Shown: positions 21,032 to 28,909 of the stretch, piece after piece
How the letters are laid out: each line of letters begins with the position of its first letter
Position numbering within the stretch: position 1 is the stretch's first letter
From: an uncultured Ruthenibacterium sp.
GTDB lineage: Bacteria > Bacillota > Clostridia > Oscillospirales > Ruminococcaceae
Assembly (NCBI GenBank): GCA_910587145.1
Contig: CAJUMH010000034.1
Location: 1 to 28,940 of the forward strand
Direction: 5' to 3'
DNA: 28,940 nt
Notes under the pieces: model-generated
What the model was told of the DNA's origin: nothing
The model's input: only the letters and a program-made list of their open reading frames with translations
The model's database searches: none
Program-made: the position numbers and the translations under genes

Positions 21032-22009
21032 TCAGGCGTATGTGTTTACCGCGTCGTTCAAAAATGCCATCTCCTCGTCCGTCAGCTGCCAGTTGGCGGC
21101 GGCGCAGTTTTCGGCGGCCTGCGCCGGCTTGCTTACGCCGCAGATCGCGGTATCCACAAAATCCCGCTGTGTGCTCCAGTTCAGCGCGATCTGCGCCAGC
21201 GGCACACGGCGCTTTTCGGCAATTTTGTCCATCTGCTGCAGCAGCTGCATGATGCGGCCGAACTTCGGCTCTTTAAAATAATCGTAGAACGAAACGCGGG
21301 TATCGTTGGGCGCGAAGCTGGGCAGCTCTCGGATGGTTCCCGTCAGGATGCCGGAACCGAGCGAGCCGTAGGTCATGGTGCCGATGCCGTTTTCGTGCAT
21401 TTGGCGCAGCACGGCCTCGTTGCTGCGGTTCACCATCGAATACTGCAGCTGCACGGCGCTTACCGGCAGCAGCTTGTGCGCGGCAAGGGTATCCTCGGGC
21501 GTAAAGTTTGAAAGACCGTAATACCGGATCTTGCCCGCTCTCTGCAGATCGCGCAGCGCGTCTGTCATTTCCTCCAGCGGGGTTTTTGCGTCCGGCCAGT
21601 GGACAAACAGCAGATCGATATAATCGGTTTGCAGGCGCTTGAGCGAGCCCTCGCACCCCTCGAGGATCTCTTTGCGCGTCATGCTTTTGTACAGGCTTTT
21701 GGGGCCGATCGCGCGGTCGTAGTTGAGGCCGCATTTTGTAATGATCTGCACCTTGTCGCGCATGCCCTTTACGGCTTCGCCCACAAGCACCTCTGCGTTC
21801 CCGTAGCCCAGATCCGGCAGCGTGGGAACGCCGAACCCGTAGACAGGCGCCGTATCGATGGTAACGGCGCCCTGCTCCACCATGGCGCGCACGGCCTCGA
21901 TGGATTCGTTGCGCTCGGTTTTTGCCCAGAAGGCGCCCCCCAGCTCCCAGGTGCCCACCGAAAAGGCGGAGACCTTCATATCTGTGTTGCCGAAAGATTT
22001 GTATCTCAT
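21032..22009 (-). CDS. Aldo/keto reductase, 325 aa
   Basis: This is an NAD(P)H-dependent (alpha/beta)8 oxidoreductase of the IolS/YghZ-like branch. The catalytic tetrad is visible: Asp52 and Tyr57 in IDTAPVYG (51-58), Lys92 in ITKCG, His137 in FVHWPD. The C-terminal SKPAQAAEN segment is typical of NADPH binding. In this operon it could reduce the aldehyde released by the aldolase, or oxidise a sugar such as a galactose-like aldose at C1 (some members act as sugar dehydrogenases). The ATG at 22009 overlaps the stop of the mutarotase gene (ATGA), so the two are translationally coupled; GAGGAG lies 8 bases upstream. Confidence 0.9.
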   Translation of the reverse strand: MRYKSFGNTDMKVSAFSVGTWELGGAFWAKTERNESIEAVRAMVEQGAVTIDTAPVYGFGVPTLPDLGYGNAEVLVGEAVKGMRDKVQIITKCGLNYDRAIGPKSLYKSMTRKEILEGCEGSLKRLQTDYIDLLFVHWPDAKTPLEEMTDALRDLQRAGKIRYYGLSNFTPEDTLAAHKLLPVSAVQLQYSMVNRSNEAVLRQMHENGIGTMTYGSLGSGILTGTIRELPSFAPNDTRVSFYDYFKEPKFGRIMQLLQQMDKIAEKRRVPLAQIALNWSTQRDFVDTAICGVSKPAQAAENCAAANWQLTDEEMAFLNDAVNTYA

Positions 22010-23016
22010 TGTTTTAACTCCTCAAAAATATAGTCGATGCCGCCCTCGTGCGCCGCGCCCGGCGGGAGGATCAGCAGGCCGGTATCCGGAACGCCCGCCT
22101 CATGCAGATTGATCGCGTCTGTACAGCAGGTTTGGTGTTCCAGAAAAAACAGCGGATGCGGCGCGGCGGGCAGGTGCCCCAGCGCAACGGGCGTATACAG
22201 CACCGAGACGGTAAATTCCGGCGTTGTGCAAATGCGCAGCTGCGTGCTGCGCGCGGGATAGCGCAGCAGCGTATCCTCGCCGCTTTGTAGCAAAAATCCG
22301 TTGTCCAGGCAAAATTCCCTCAGATCCCGGCCGCGGTCTACCTGCCAGTTTTTGTCTTTTTCCAGCGTCAGCAGCGCGCCGGTGGGCAGCAGATCCGGTG
22401 TTACCTCATAGACGGCCCGGGCCGGGATCATAACGTGCACCGGCTCCTGCGCGTCGCGCAGAGAAAAGCACGGATGCAGGCCGATGCCGTAGGGAAGATC
22501 GGTCCCGCCAAGATTTTCTGCCCGGTAGCCGAACTGCAGCGCGTGTGCCGTCAGGCGGTAGCACACCGTCAGGCGGCAGGGAAAGGGGAACGCGGCATAG
22601 TTGGCATCGCCGGGCCGGATCTCCAGCGTGGCTGTCAGCGAGACAGCGTCCGGCTCCACGACCGGATCCCCATGCGCCCATGCCGAATCAAAGGCGATGC
22701 CGTGCTGCGCGCGCGGGCTGCCGTTTTTAATCATCTCGTACCGTCTGTCCGCAAAGGTGAAGGCGTGCTGCCGCACGCGGTTCGGTGTGGGGAACAGGAT
22801 CGGCGCGCCCAAAAACGGGTTGGCCTGCAGGGCGTCTGCCCAATCCGGTTCCGCAGGGCCGTACCATTCGCCGTTCCAGAAAAGGCCGGTGGATTTAAAG
22901 CCGGCGTCCGGATACAGATCTGCCTGAATGCGCCGTTGCCCGTCCACCTCTGCCCAGAGGCTGTAATGGCACGGTGCGGGGCTCTGCGCGGCGCGGCGTT
23001 TTTCCCAATGGAACAA
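22006..23016 (-). CDS. Aldose 1-epimerase (mutarotase) family protein, 336 aa
   Basis: It is a GalM-like beta-sandwich protein: NPFLGAPILFPTPNRV (about residues 45-60, where GalM has the substrate-binding NRI region), AQHGIAFD (His/Gly motif), PYGIGLHPCFSL (conserved catalytic His in the 'GxHPYF' motif), and a C-terminal LEHQTCCTDAINL. It would interconvert anomers of the free sugar released by the glycosidase so the isomerase receives the right form. The start is TTG at 23016: AAAGGAGGG lies 7 bases upstream and no ATG occurs nearby. Its stop overlaps the aldo/keto reductase start by 4 bases. A second family member is encoded at 27446-28303. Confidence 0.85.
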   Translation of the reverse strand: MFHWEKRRAAQSPAPCHYSLWAEVDGQRRIQADLYPDAGFKSTGLFWNGEWYGPAEPDWADALQANPFLGAPILFPTPNRVRQHAFTFADRRYEMIKNGSPRAQHGIAFDSAWAHGDPVVEPDAVSLTATLEIRPGDANYAAFPFPCRLTVCYRLTAHALQFGYRAENLGGTDLPYGIGLHPCFSLRDAQEPVHVMIPARAVYEVTPDLLPTGALLTLEKDKNWQVDRGRDLREFCLDNGFLLQSGEDTLLRYPARSTQLRICTTPEFTVSVLYTPVALGHLPAAPHPLFFLEHQTCCTDAINLHEAGVPDTGLLILPPGAAHEGGIDYIFEELKQ

Positions 23017-23096
23017 GCCGGATCCCTCCTTTTTGTCAAACTGCTCAAACTGCCGAAATTCCCGGCGGACGCTTTGCTTTCAGACAGCCGGCTGTG

Positions 23097-24566
23097 TTAC
23101 AGGCTCTCGACCGTGCTGACGCTGTCGTGCCGCACGGCCTTGAGATATTTGCAGCTCTCCTTCAGTACGGCGGCATAGCTTCCATGGATGCCCACAAGGT
23201 GGTGGATATACGGCCCGTACATCAGCTTCTTTTCCCAGGCAGGCCAGTTGCCGGTTTCCACCCAGATATAGTTGCCGTTCGTAACGGGGCCTTCGCAGCC
23301 CGCTACCTGATCGGCAAACAGCAGGTAATCGCCCGAGATCTGATCGAACCGCGCGACAGTGAGATCGCCGCCCTTGATCTCGTAGTAGCCCTTTCCCGCG
23401 CGGATCGAGCCCTTCACGCCCTCCTTGCGCAGCGATTTGGCAAAGGGGCCGCAGTGCCAAAGCAGTTCGGCGTTGTCGTTGGTGGGATGACGGCATGTCA
23501 AATCGGCGATGAACGGCGCCGATTTTCCGCGCGCCGCGGCCTGCAGCATCCGCGCGGTGATGGCGGCATGGATATCGGTCTCGCAGGCGGCCACAAGGCC
23601 GCGGTCGATTAGATCGCCCAGGATAAAGCAGGCCTGAATGCCGTATTTGCACGCCAGATATGCCCAGCAATCTACGGCGACGGCGTCCAGACGGTTGACT
23701 CGGGCAAGCTCCTCGATGGCGATCTCCACAGTGGCCATAATCGCGAGCTTATCGTCCGGCATCCGGCTGCAATCCAGCGTATCTTTAAATTCCTGCACGC
23801 GCTGCGCAATGCGGGGATCCGGCTCGCCGCCCTCTTTCCAATCGTGCACTGTAATGGGCAGCTCGACGCCCAGATAGGCGCCGATGGTGCTTTGCATGCC
23901 CTTTTGCAGCTTTTTCACCACCGTGCTTACTTCCTCTGTCCAGATGGTGGGCAGCTCGATGCCGAATTTTTCCAAAAGCTCGCTTTCGTTCACCTGAACC
24001 GAAAGGAACTGCCGCGGGCGCGGGCCCACTACGCCAACGCGCATGCCCCGCACGGATTTTACAACACTGGCCACGCGGATAAACTGATCAAACCCCTTAT
24101 CCAGAACTGCGTCCTCCAGCCAGCAGTTTTCAAGATACGTGAAGGGCACGCTGTAGCGGGAGAGGATCTTGGAGGTGGCGAACAGGCCGCACTGGGTATC
24201 GAATACGCGGAATTCATCCTCGCCCTGCGGCGCGGGATCCCGGGGGCCCCAGAGCAAAACCGGCTTGCCAAGGGCCTTTGCCACCTTGGACACAGCCTCT
24301 TCCTGCCCAAAGTTGCAGTGCGGGAAGAATACGGCGTCCACCTTTTTGCTGCGCAGATAATCGACAACGGGCGCAACGTCGTTCAGGCTCCAGAGCAGGC
24401 CGCCCTCCACGACGTCGGCAATATCGACGAGTTCGATATCGCCCAGCCTTTTGCAAAGCGCGTTAATGCGTTCCCGGATCTTCCCGTTCATGGCAGCCGC
24501 GGGCTGGCCGGGGAACATATCTCTCCGTGTGGGAACATAACCGAGTGTAATTGTATAGCTGTCCAT
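23097..24566 (-). CDS. L-fucose/L-arabinose isomerase family protein, 489 aa
   Basis: It is an aldose-ketose isomerase of the FucI/AraA superfamily, a cytoplasmic metal-dependent enzyme. The superfamily layout is visible: N-terminal Rossmann-like domain with DAVFFPHCNFGQEEAV (77-92), PVLLWGPRDPAPQ (102-114), a middle RGMRVGVVGPRP (173-184), and a C-terminal part with ACETDIHAAIT (327-337), LLWHCGPF (368-375) and YIHHLVGIHG (453-462), which I take as metal/substrate sites. It is neither a typical AraA nor a FucI, so the sugar is uncertain. It is first in the eight-gene operon. I chose ATG 24566 because TGAGG lies 9 bases upstream; an ATG at 24581 has no ribosome binding site. Confidence 0.85.
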   Translation of the reverse strand: MDSYTITLGYVPTRRDMFPGQPAAAMNGKIRERINALCKRLGDIELVDIADVVEGGLLWSLNDVAPVVDYLRSKKVDAVFFPHCNFGQEEAVSKVAKALGKPVLLWGPRDPAPQGEDEFRVFDTQCGLFATSKILSRYSVPFTYLENCWLEDAVLDKGFDQFIRVASVVKSVRGMRVGVVGPRPRQFLSVQVNESELLEKFGIELPTIWTEEVSTVVKKLQKGMQSTIGAYLGVELPITVHDWKEGGEPDPRIAQRVQEFKDTLDCSRMPDDKLAIMATVEIAIEELARVNRLDAVAVDCWAYLACKYGIQACFILGDLIDRGLVAACETDIHAAITARMLQAAARGKSAPFIADLTCRHPTNDNAELLWHCGPFAKSLRKEGVKGSIRAGKGYYEIKGGDLTVARFDQISGDYLLFADQVAGCEGPVTNGNYIWVETGNWPAWEKKLMYGPYIHHLVGIHGSYAAVLKESCKYLKAVRHDSVSTVESL

Positions 24567-24741
24567 CCTGTTTTTCCTCATATCATAAGATTTGCAGACG
24601 ATTTAGAGTGGGTCTGCTTAGTGCACTTCCTCCGAGAAACGACCGACCGGCGGCACCCCAAAACCCGGCGGGCGCGCTCCCCCGTTTTCGCTGTGCTTTT
24701 TTATCCTGCTGCAAAAAGCAAAGGATATGATTGCCGGAAAA

Positions 24742-24802
24742 GCGCATTTGGGCATAAAAAATGCGCAAAATACTCCCCTTTGAAAAGGGTCGTATTTTAC
24801 GC
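24742..24802 (-). promoter_or_regulatory. Attenuator-like leader of the sugar operon
   Basis: On the minus strand GCGTAAAATAC (24792-24802) pairs with GTATTTTGCGC (24763-24773), 10 of 11 bases matching, with AAAGGG/CCCTTT pairing inside, followed by ATTTTTTATG: a terminator shape. The same 3' arm region, GCGCATTT (24759-24766), can pair instead with AAATGCGC (24742-24749), so two exclusive folds exist. It lies about 35 bases after the expected start of transcription and about 180 bases before the isomerase. The rest of 24567-24741 holds no gene. Confidence 0.5.
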
Positions 24803-24809
24803 ACACTCA

Positions 24810-24835
24810 TACTCAACGTGCTTTTGTCTACTCAA
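24810..24835 (-). promoter_or_regulatory. Tandem TTGAGTA repeats just downstream of the sugar-operon promoter
   Basis: TTGAGTA occurs at 24829-24835 and 24810-24816 on the minus strand, 19 bases start to start, immediately after the -10 at 24836-24841. They could be operator half-sites, since no regulator gene is in the operon. Chance is not excluded. Confidence 0.3.
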
Positions 24836-24864
24836 AGCATAGCACTTTTTCCTATAAAAGTCAA
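24836..24864 (-). promoter_or_regulatory. Promoter of the sugar operon
   Basis: On the minus strand: TTGACT (24859-24864), 17 bases, TATGCT (24836-24841). The surrounding sequence is AT-rich, unlike the GC-rich genes. It is the only strong promoter seen upstream of the eight genes running to 15444. The rest of 24865-25037 shows a GGGCCGGCA direct repeat and nothing coding. Confidence 0.75.
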
Positions 24865-25037
24865 TATAAAATTATTTTTTTGTGCAAAAAGCCGCCTATT
24901 TCGCGCCGGGATTATTCACTTTGGCAAAAAGGGCCGGCAAAGAGGGCCGGCAGAATGGGGGTGGAATGCCGCCCTGCTGCCCCGCGGCTCCGGGCAAATA
25001 CGCAGGGAGAAAATCGGCCATTGCCTCATAGAAAAGA

Positions 25038-25079
25038 GGGGCGCGCGCACCGTAATTGCGGTACACGCGCCCGATTTTT
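25038..25079 (-). terminator. Terminator of the uxu operon
   Basis: On the minus strand GGGCGCG-TGT-ACCG pairs with CGGT-GCG-CGCGCCC, a 14-bp stem with two G-U pairs around a 6-base loop, followed by CTCTTTTC. In the plus direction TTTTTTT follows the stem, so it is bidirectional. It lies about 80 bases after the dehydrogenase stop codon. Confidence 0.75.
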
Positions 25080-25158
25080 TTCAGTTTTGCGCGCCCTCCG
25101 GCAGGCGTATTTTGCGCCCCGCGTGCAGCTTGCCGGGCAGCGGAAAGCCGGGAAATCC

Positions 25159-26010
25159 TCAGACGCCCGAATAGGCCGAGAAGCCGCCGTCGATGGGAAT
25201 GACGACGCCCGTGATGAAGGAAGCGGCTTTGTTGTTCACAAGGAACAGCAGCGCGCCGTCCAGCTCTTCGCTCTCGCCAAAGCGGCCCATCGGCGTGGCG
25301 GCAAGGATCTTGCCCGTGCGCGCGGTGGGGGTGCCGTCGTCGTTCCAAAGCAGCTTCGCGTTCTGCTTGGTGGAGAAGAAGCCCGGGGCGATGGCGTTGC
25401 AGCGGATGCCCACCTTTGAGAAGTGCACGGCCAGCCACTGCGTGAAGTTCGAGATGGCGGCCTTCGCGCCGGAATATGCCGGAATCTTGGTGAGCGGGGT
25501 ATAGGCGTTCATGCTGCTGATGTTGATGATGTTGCAGCCCTCGCGGCCCACCATCTGGCGCGCAAATGCCTGCGTCGGGATCAGCGTGCCCAAAAAGTTC
25601 AGGTTGAACACAAATTCCACGCCGGAGGCGTCCAGATCGAAGAAGCTCTTGGTGTCGGCGTCGATGTCGCCGTTCTCAAAATACTCCTTGTCGGTAGTGG
25701 CGCGCGGATTGTTGCCGCCCGCGCCGTTCACGAGGATGTCGCACTTGCCCAGGTCTTTTTCCACGGCGTCGGCCACCTCGTAGCAGATGGCCTTATCCAG
25801 CACGTTGCACTTGTAGGCCTTCGCCACGCCGCCCTCGGCGGCGATCTCGTTGGCAAAGCCCTGCGCGGCCTCTTCGTTCAGATCCAGCAGCGCAACCTTC
25901 GCGCCCGCGCGCGCCAGCGTTTTGGCAAACGCGCTGCACAGCACGCCGCCCGCACCGGTAACAACGGCAACCTTGCCGGACAGATCGGTATCAAGTACAT
26001 TCTTGTTCAT
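25159..26010 (-). CDS. uxuB: Short-chain dehydrogenase, probable D-mannonate oxidoreductase, 283 aa
   Basis: It is a Rossmann-fold SDR: cofactor motif TGAGGVLCS (18-26), acidic LLDLNEE for NAD preference (41-47), NGAGG (95-99), catalytic Ser165/166 in NISSMNAY, Tyr179 and Lys183 in AYSGAK. The long central insert (FFDLDASGVEFVFNLNFLGT) and the N-terminus are those of the Firmicutes mannonate reductases linked to UxuA, which interconvert D-fructuronate and D-mannonate. ATG 26010 has GAAAGGAG upstream; the frame is open further up into uxuA's end but without a start signal. It follows uxuA by 109 bases. The reaction is assigned from the neighbour and family, not from a unique motif. Confidence 0.85.
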   Translation of the reverse strand: MNKNVLDTDLSGKVAVVTGAGGVLCSAFAKTLARAGAKVALLDLNEEAAQGFANEIAAEGGVAKAYKCNVLDKAICYEVADAVEKDLGKCDILVNGAGGNNPRATTDKEYFENGDIDADTKSFFDLDASGVEFVFNLNFLGTLIPTQAFARQMVGREGCNIINISSMNAYTPLTKIPAYSGAKAAISNFTQWLAVHFSKVGIRCNAIAPGFFSTKQNAKLLWNDDGTPTARTGKILAATPMGRFGESEELDGALLFLVNNKAASFITGVVIPIDGGFSAYSGV

Positions 26011-26119
26011 GGGGATCAAGCTCCTTTCAAAATAGAAAATACAATGGACGGAAGGGCCTCGGCAGCAATGCGCCGAAGCGCTTGGAAAGGGGAACGGAAA
26101 GCGCCTCGCCGGCCGGCAG

Positions 26120-27166
26120 CTATTTGCGGTCCTTCTCGCAGGCCTCAAACAGGCCGTTGATGTAGGTGGCGCCGAGCGCGCGGTCGAACAGGCCGTAGCC
26201 GGGCTTGCCCGTCTCGCCCCAGATCATGCGGCCGTGGTCCGGGCGAACATAGCCGTCAAAGCCCGTTTCCACCAGATTTTTAACGATTTCGTAGACGTCC
26301 AGGCTGCCGCAGCCCGAAAGGTGCGCGCGCTCCTCGAAGCTGCCGTCCTCCATGATCTTGACGTTGCGGATGTGCATAAAGCCGATGCGGCCCATCCCGC
26401 TGTATTTGCGCACCATCTTGGCCACGTCGTTTGTTTTGGCGCAGCCGAGGCTGCCGGTGCACAGGCACAGGCTGTTGGCGGGGCTGTCAACGATCTTCAA
26501 AAAGCGGTCGAGGTGCTCCTCGCAGGTGATGATGCGGGGCAGGCCAAAGATGGGATACGGGGGATCGTCCGGATGGATGGCCATCACAACGCCGCATTCC
26601 TCGGCCACGGGGATCACCTTTTTCAGGAATTTTTCCAGGTTTTTCCACAGGCCCTCTTCGCCGATCGCGCCGTAGGCAGAGATCAGCTCACGCACCTCCT
26701 CCTGCGTATAGCTGGAATCCCAGCCGGGCAGGTGGATGTCGTCCTTCAGCGGGTCGAGGCCGCGCATCTGATCCCAATACATCACAAGGCTGGTAGAGCC
26801 GTCCGGCGCTTTTTTATCCAGCTGCGTGCGCGTCCAGTCAAACACGGGCATAAAGTTGTATGTAACGCACTTTACACCGTATTTTGCGCAGCGGCGGATG
26901 TTTTCGCAGTAAACCTCCAGCAGCTCGTTCACATTGTTGCGGCCCAGCTTGATATCCTCGTGCACGGGGATGCTTTCAACAACGTCGAACACAAGGCCGT
27001 GCGCCTCGCACTGCTCTTTCATTCTGGCAAGGCTCTCCTCGGGCCACACCTCGCCGGGCTTTACGTCGTACACCGCCGAAACAATGCTGCGCATGCCGGG
27101 GATCTGAGAAATATACTCCAAAGAGATGGGGTCGGATTCGCCATACCAGCGGAATGACATTTTCAT
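26120..27166 (-). CDS. uxuA: D-mannonate dehydratase, 348 aa
   Basis: It dehydrates D-mannonate to 2-keto-3-deoxygluconate in glucuronate catabolism, using a divalent metal in a TIM barrel. Recognisable blocks are MSFRWYGESDPISLEYISQI at the N-terminus, VKCVTYNFMPVFDWTRTQL, AIHPDDPPYPIFGLPRI (metal/substrate region), LCTGSLG, IGFMHIRNVK and the C-terminal YVRPDHGRMIWGE. The length is the short Firmicutes form, lacking the insert of the 394-residue E. coli enzyme. The ATG at 27166 has GGGAGG 8 bases upstream. No uxaC, kdgK or kdgA is in the window, so the rest of the pathway is elsewhere. Confidence 0.95.
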   Translation of the reverse strand: MKMSFRWYGESDPISLEYISQIPGMRSIVSAVYDVKPGEVWPEESLARMKEQCEAHGLVFDVVESIPVHEDIKLGRNNVNELLEVYCENIRRCAKYGVKCVTYNFMPVFDWTRTQLDKKAPDGSTSLVMYWDQMRGLDPLKDDIHLPGWDSSYTQEEVRELISAYGAIGEEGLWKNLEKFLKKVIPVAEECGVVMAIHPDDPPYPIFGLPRIITCEEHLDRFLKIVDSPANSLCLCTGSLGCAKTNDVAKMVRKYSGMGRIGFMHIRNVKIMEDGSFEERAHLSGCGSLDVYEIVKNLVETGFDGYVRPDHGRMIWGETGKPGYGLFDRALGATYINGLFEACEKDRK

Positions 27167-27259
27167 AGAAAAAACCTCCCGTTTTCAGAATCGCACCCCA
27201 CGCGTCGCGCGGGATGAACCGCCGCAAGCGCCCGGTAAGCACAATACGGCATGTTATTA

Positions 27260-27265
27260 CTTATA
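27260..27265 (-). promoter_or_regulatory. Candidate -10 for uxuA in the divergent control region
   Basis: TATAAG on the minus strand, about 95 bases before uxuA, in an AT-rich stretch. No matching -35 is visible at 16-18 bases, so activation by a regulator may be needed. Confidence 0.3.
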
Positions 27266-27305
27266 GTTTATCACATCAAAGCAAAGAAAAAATTGTTATT
27301 ATTGC

Positions 27306-27334
27306 TTGACGCATTGTAAAACTTGGCTTAAACT
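27306..27334 (+). promoter_or_regulatory. Promoter of the divergent mutarotase-like gene
   Basis: TTGACG (27306-27311), 17 bases, TAAACT (27329-27334), plus strand. The leader of about 105 bases can fold on itself (GTGCC at 27359-27363 with GGCAC near 27398-27402). Confidence 0.6.
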
Positions 27335-27445
27335 TAGAATAGAAAGTGCCGAAGCATCGTGCCGGGGCGCAAAGAGCGCTGCGCCGGAGCGGGCGCGGGC
27401 ACAAAAACCGGAGCGCTTCAAAAAATTCAGGGAGGCAGATGCAAC

Positions 27446-28303
27446 ATGTTCACAGTAACAAAAACCACGCAGGGCGCCTACACGGTGTATGTTCTGGCGG
27501 ATACCGAGGCGGGCACCACGGCCACCGTCGTGCCCGAGAAGGGAGGTATGGTTACGAGCTTTACAAAAAACGGCGATGAGTATTCGTGGCTGCGCGAGCC
27601 GAATTTTTCGCAGCCCGAGCGCCCGCGCTGCGCGGTGCCGGTATTGTTCCCCATGTGCGGCCGCGAACCCGAGGGGGGCAATGTGTTCGGCGGCAAGCCG
27701 TTTTCGATGGAGATCCACGGCATCGTGCATTCCGTGCCGTGGGAGGCCGTCGAGACAGGCACGGACGGCGCGGCCAGCGTGACGGTGCAGATCACATCCG
27801 ACACCGCATCGAAGCAGAGCTATCCGTTCGATTTTTGCGTGCGTATCCGCTATGCGCTGCGCGGCAGCGAGCTGCGCTTCGAGCAGGAATACGCCAATAC
27901 CGGCGATGCCGAGATGCCGTTCTCGTTCGGGTTCCATCCGTATTTCCGCATTTCCGACGTGCGCAACCTGAACTGGGACATCACGGCCGAAACGACGGTG
28001 GACGGCGCCACAAATGCCGAAATGCCGTTCGCGGGCGTCGATTTCCCCTACGACGACGACCAGACAACGCGCTATTATAAGGGTGTGCACAACCCGATGC
28101 GCTTCACCGATACAGGAACGGGCCACACCGTCACCGTCAAATTCGACGAGCACTTCAAAAATGCCGTGCTGTGGAGCCAGTGCCCGCTGGGCTTTGTGTG
28201 CATGGAGCCGTGGAACGGCTTCCCCGGCAGCCTGAATACGCCCGCGCACGAAACGCTCGCTCCCGGCGCAAAGCTGCAGGCATGGATGAGCATCGAATTT
28301 TAA
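27446..28303 (+). CDS. Aldose 1-epimerase family protein, 285 aa
   Basis: A GalM/YeaD-type beta-sandwich mutarotase: VPVLFPMCGREPEGGNVF (the binding-site Arg region), MEIHGIVHSVPWE (conserved HG motif), and SFGFHPYFRIS (catalytic His in 'GxHPYF'), then FVCMEPWNGFPGSLN. Compared with the copy at 22006-23016 it is 50 residues shorter and closer to the D-hexose-6-phosphate or LacX-like group. It is divergent from uxuA, so the shared control region suggests a role with hexuronates or related sugars; the substrate is not known. ATG 27446 has GGGAGG 10 bases upstream; the frame is open 29 codons further up without a better start. Confidence 0.85.
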   Translation: MFTVTKTTQGAYTVYVLADTEAGTTATVVPEKGGMVTSFTKNGDEYSWLREPNFSQPERPRCAVPVLFPMCGREPEGGNVFGGKPFSMEIHGIVHSVPWEAVETGTDGAASVTVQITSDTASKQSYPFDFCVRIRYALRGSELRFEQEYANTGDAEMPFSFGFHPYFRISDVRNLNWDITAETTVDGATNAEMPFAGVDFPYDDDQTTRYYKGVHNPMRFTDTGTGHTVTVKFDEHFKNAVLWSQCPLGFVCMEPWNGFPGSLNTPAHETLAPGAKLQAWMSIEF

Positions 28304-28363
28304 ACACAAATCGTTAAAAGCAATTTGCAGGCGGTTTGCACAAGCCGATTTTAAAAACAGCAG

Positions 28364-28407
28364 ATCGGCGCCCCTTTTGGCAGGGCTCTGCCGGAAGGAG
28401 CGCCGAT
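28364..28407. terminator. Hairpin downstream of the mutarotase-like gene
   Basis: ATCGGCGCCCCTT (28364-28376) pairs with AAGGAGCGCCGAT (28395-28407) with one mismatch; GGCAG/CTGCC forms an inner stem. On the plus strand only TTCTGCG follows. On the minus strand CTGCTGTTTTT follows. It probably ends transcripts from one or both sides. Confidence 0.55.
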
Positions 28408-28465
28408 TTCTGCGCGATGGTTTTTTGTGCAATGGATTTCTGCGCGATGGATCTTTGTGTGTTCC
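28406..28465. repeat. 15-bp tandem repeat, about 3.5 units
   Basis: The units are ATTTCTGCGCGATGG (28406), TTTTTTGTGCAATGG (28421), ATTTCTGCGCGATGG (28436) and the partial ATCTTTGTGTG (28451). Units 1 and 3 are identical. It overlaps the end of the hairpin at 28364-28407 and lies outside any confident gene. Confidence 0.7.
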
Positions 28466-28466
28466 T

Positions 28467-28616
28467 TCACGCTGGCGGCGGTGAGCTGACGGGAGGAATA
28501 GCGGCGATATCCATTTTCCCTGCCAACCTGTGCCGGATGCCCTGATTGTCATAATAGTAGATCAGCAGTCTGCGAAAAATTCCGGAGAGGGCCGCGAGCT
28601 CGCGATCTTTAATCAT
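28467..28616 (-). CDS. Possible small protein, 49 aa (doubtful)
   Basis: From ATG 28616 the minus strand encodes a 49-residue protein including MIKDRELAALSGIFRRLLIY and YYDNQGIRHRLAGKMD, ending in a Pro-rich tail. The first 35 residues have the charged/helical pattern of real protein. The ribosome binding site is poor: AAAAAGGA lies about 20 bases upstream, nearer a 3-codon ATG frame. I do not recognise a family. It could be the start of a truncated gene or chance. Confidence 0.25.
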   Translation of the reverse strand: MIKDRELAALSGIFRRLLIYYYDNQGIRHRLAGKMDIAAIPPVSSPPPA

Positions 28617-28909
28617 TTTTCCATTTTCTCAGTTTCCTTTTTAATTGTATAGTTGTTATATGGTTTATACTTTTGAGCGTCAGAAGCCAAGAAGCGGCTT
28701 CAAAACCTGATGCCGATCATTCAGGGGGCACAGAAACCATATACTTATATGTATAGCGTAATGCCAAAAGCGTATTGGAAAATCATAAAATACCCCAAAA
28801 GCCCGGAAAACAGCCGCGAAAGCGCATTTTGGCGGCCGCCCTTCGGGCCGGCCAAAAGCGCGAAATTTGCCGCAAAAAATAAAAATTTGAAAAAACTCAA
28901 AAAAAGGAG
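28617..28909. other. AT-rich intergenic region, no gene seen
   Basis: The stretch has an AT-rich part (28630-28680) and a GC-rich hairpin near 28824-28862 (TTTTGGC with GCCAAAA, and GCCC/GGGC inside). There is no T-run beside it. Nothing coding is convincing on either strand. Confidence 0.4.

Noticed and set aside
15444..24864. Sulfoquinovose pathway as identity of the sugar operon
   Set aside because: The isomerase/kinase/aldolase/reductase set is suggestive, but the hydrolase is GH35-like and not of a sulfoquinovosidase family, and no sulfonate exporter is present.
28824..28862. GC-rich hairpin as a terminator
   Set aside because: Strong stem but no T-run on either strand and no supported gene ends nearby.
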